A model generated the notes under the pieces. That model ran no database searches and was not told where the DNA came from. It saw only the letters and a program-made list of their open reading frames with translations. Shown here piece after piece: positions 63,385-64,000 of a stretch of 64,000 nt of DNA (positions are counted from its first letter, which is position 1; each line of letters opens with the position of its first letter). The stretch lies in NCBI RefSeq assembly GCF_000227745.2, contig NC_018012.1, positions 1,583,478-1,647,477 on the forward strand, in the 5' to 3' direction. The translations under genes and the position numbers were made by a program. This DNA comes from Thiocystis violascens DSM 198 (lineage in GTDB: Bacteria; Pseudomonadota; Gammaproteobacteria; Chromatiales; Chromatiaceae).

Positions 63385-63760
63385 GCGGCACCTCCGTTTC
63401 CCGAAGCGTCAGCGCGGGTGGAGCCGCCAGCACCGCATGACGATCCAGGACCAGCACGCCTCGCGCCGCCAGGTGCTCGGCAGCCCGGGTGTAGTCGCGC
63501 AGGATCTCCGTCATCTGCGCCGGGTCGACCCCACGGGCGGCCGCGGACAGGTCCAGCAGCAGCACCGGCGGTCGGACATCCAGGGCCAGGGCGAGCTGAC
63601 GCTGCCACCAGAGGCTGAGCAGGACACTACTACTCGCCAGACATAGGAGTCCGGCGACGAGGACGACCGTGGTCAGCCCCGGTTGTCCCGCGTCACCCTT
63701 TGGCTGAGCGGCGTCGGTTGGAACCTTGAACATCCGGGATGCCCGCTCTTCAACCATGCC
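63371..63760 (-). CDS. trbI: TrbI-like inner-membrane transfer protein
   Basis: 129 residues if started at ATG 63760; MFKVPTD at 63733 is an alternative. One membrane helix (LTTVVLVAGLLCLASSSVLL) is followed by a periplasmic region with PPVLLLDLSAAA and ILRDYTRAAEHLAARGVLVLDRHAVL, which fits F-type TrbI proteins. TrbI affects pilus extension and retraction. It overlaps traC upstream and trhF downstream, as in F-type operons. Confidence 0.75.
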   Translation of the reverse strand, partial: GMVEERASRMFKVPTDAAQPKGDAGQPGLTTVVLVAGLLCLASSSVLLSLWWQRQLALALDVRPPVLLLDLSAAARGVDPAQMTEILRDYTRAAEHLAARGVLVLDRHAVLAAPPALTLRETEVPHAPE

Positions 63761-64000
63761 CACGCTCCGCCAGCAACCTCCGGATCGCCGCGTCGATCGA
63801 CAAGCCCTGCCGGCGCAGCGCACTGAGCGCTGCCACATCGCGCGGGTGGGTCGAATAGAGCAGCTGACGGAAGGGATCCACCACCAGCCGCCCGATCCCG
63901 GCCCCGTAGTCGCTGATGGCCAGGATCTCGGAATAGACGCCGGGGACCGTGTGCACGGTCTTTAAGAGTTCCGCCCCGCCCTCGGTCAGCGGCAGGCGCT
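63750..64000 (-). CDS. traC: T4SS ATPase TraC, C-terminal end (partial)
   Basis: The C-terminal 83 residues or so of TraC run off the window. VHTVPGVYSEILAISDYGAG and GRLVVDPFRQLLYSTHPRDV are conserved in VirB4/TraC ends, followed by a helical tail. TraC is the cytoplasmic ATPase that drives pilus assembly. The P-loop lies outside the window. Confidence 0.88.
   Translation of the reverse strand, partial: RLPLTEGGAELLKTVHTVPGVYSEILAISDYGAGIGRLVVDPFRQLLYSTHPRDVAALSALRRQGLSIDAAIRRLLAERGHG

Overview
The window is GC-rich DNA, probably from a gammaproteobacterium. A purple sulfur bacterium (Chromatiaceae type) is my guess from gene style; nothing in the window proves it. Most of it reads as an integrative and conjugative element, or a related conjugative plasmid, with cargo. 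At the right edge, on the minus strand, are the end of traC, a trbI-like gene, a TraF-type signal peptidase, a trbC-traW fusion, traU and traN, which is part of an F/SXT-type mating apparatus. Further left comes a recombination module in the order known from SXT/R391 elements: ssb, bet, exo, a CobS-like MoxR ATPase, a small WGR protein, DUF3150 and a CobT-like VWA protein. A MobI-like gene and a broken IncP-type traL lie at 17.3-19.0 kb.

Between traN and ssb (49.3-58.2 kb) is a cargo pocket. It holds a class D beta-lactamase, a truncated acetyltransferase, an IS630-family element, a lone AT-rich gene of 1358 codons that joins an N-terminal phosphoribosyltransferase fold to a C-terminal nucleoside phosphorylase/nucleosidase, and two housekeeping-like genes on the plus strand. 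Downstream of the VWA gene (19.0-41.5 kb) is a complete type 6 BREX phage-defence operon: brxE, brxA, brxB, brxC, pglX, pglZ, brxD, brxHI. An AbrB-Doc toxin-antitoxin pair is embedded between brxC and pglX, and a TrlF-like PHP/ABC ATPase plus an AlbA_2/Schlafen-like ATPase sit between pglX and pglZ. brxHI is split by an insertion sequence; removing the element with one target duplication restores one 709-codon frame.

The left 11 kb holds the remains of a two-gene system that I do not recognise. One gene encoded a protein of about 1550 residues (STAS-like region, GHKL ATPase, long middle region, phosphoribosyltransferase motif). The other, a few bases downstream, encoded a response-regulator receiver joined to a calcineurin-like phosphoesterase (505 residues). 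Both are broken by IS elements, and the large gene also by a 61-bp insertion and a one-base homopolymer change. Three 1194-bp copies of one IS5-family element (IS1031-like, TNA target duplications) hit this system twice and brxHI once. Between 11.3 and 13.8 kb is a graveyard of a RayT-like REP transposase, an IS91-like transposase and an EAL-domain gene. Flavodoxin, a membrane protein and a 4Fe-4S protein at 14.3-17.2 kb look intact.

The points most worth a second look are: the reconstructed GHKL-PRTase / REC-phosphoesterase pair, the PRTase-nucleosidase fusion, and a repeated H-type pseudoknot in front of six genes of the recombination module, which recalls the autoregulatory pseudoknot of T4 gene 32.
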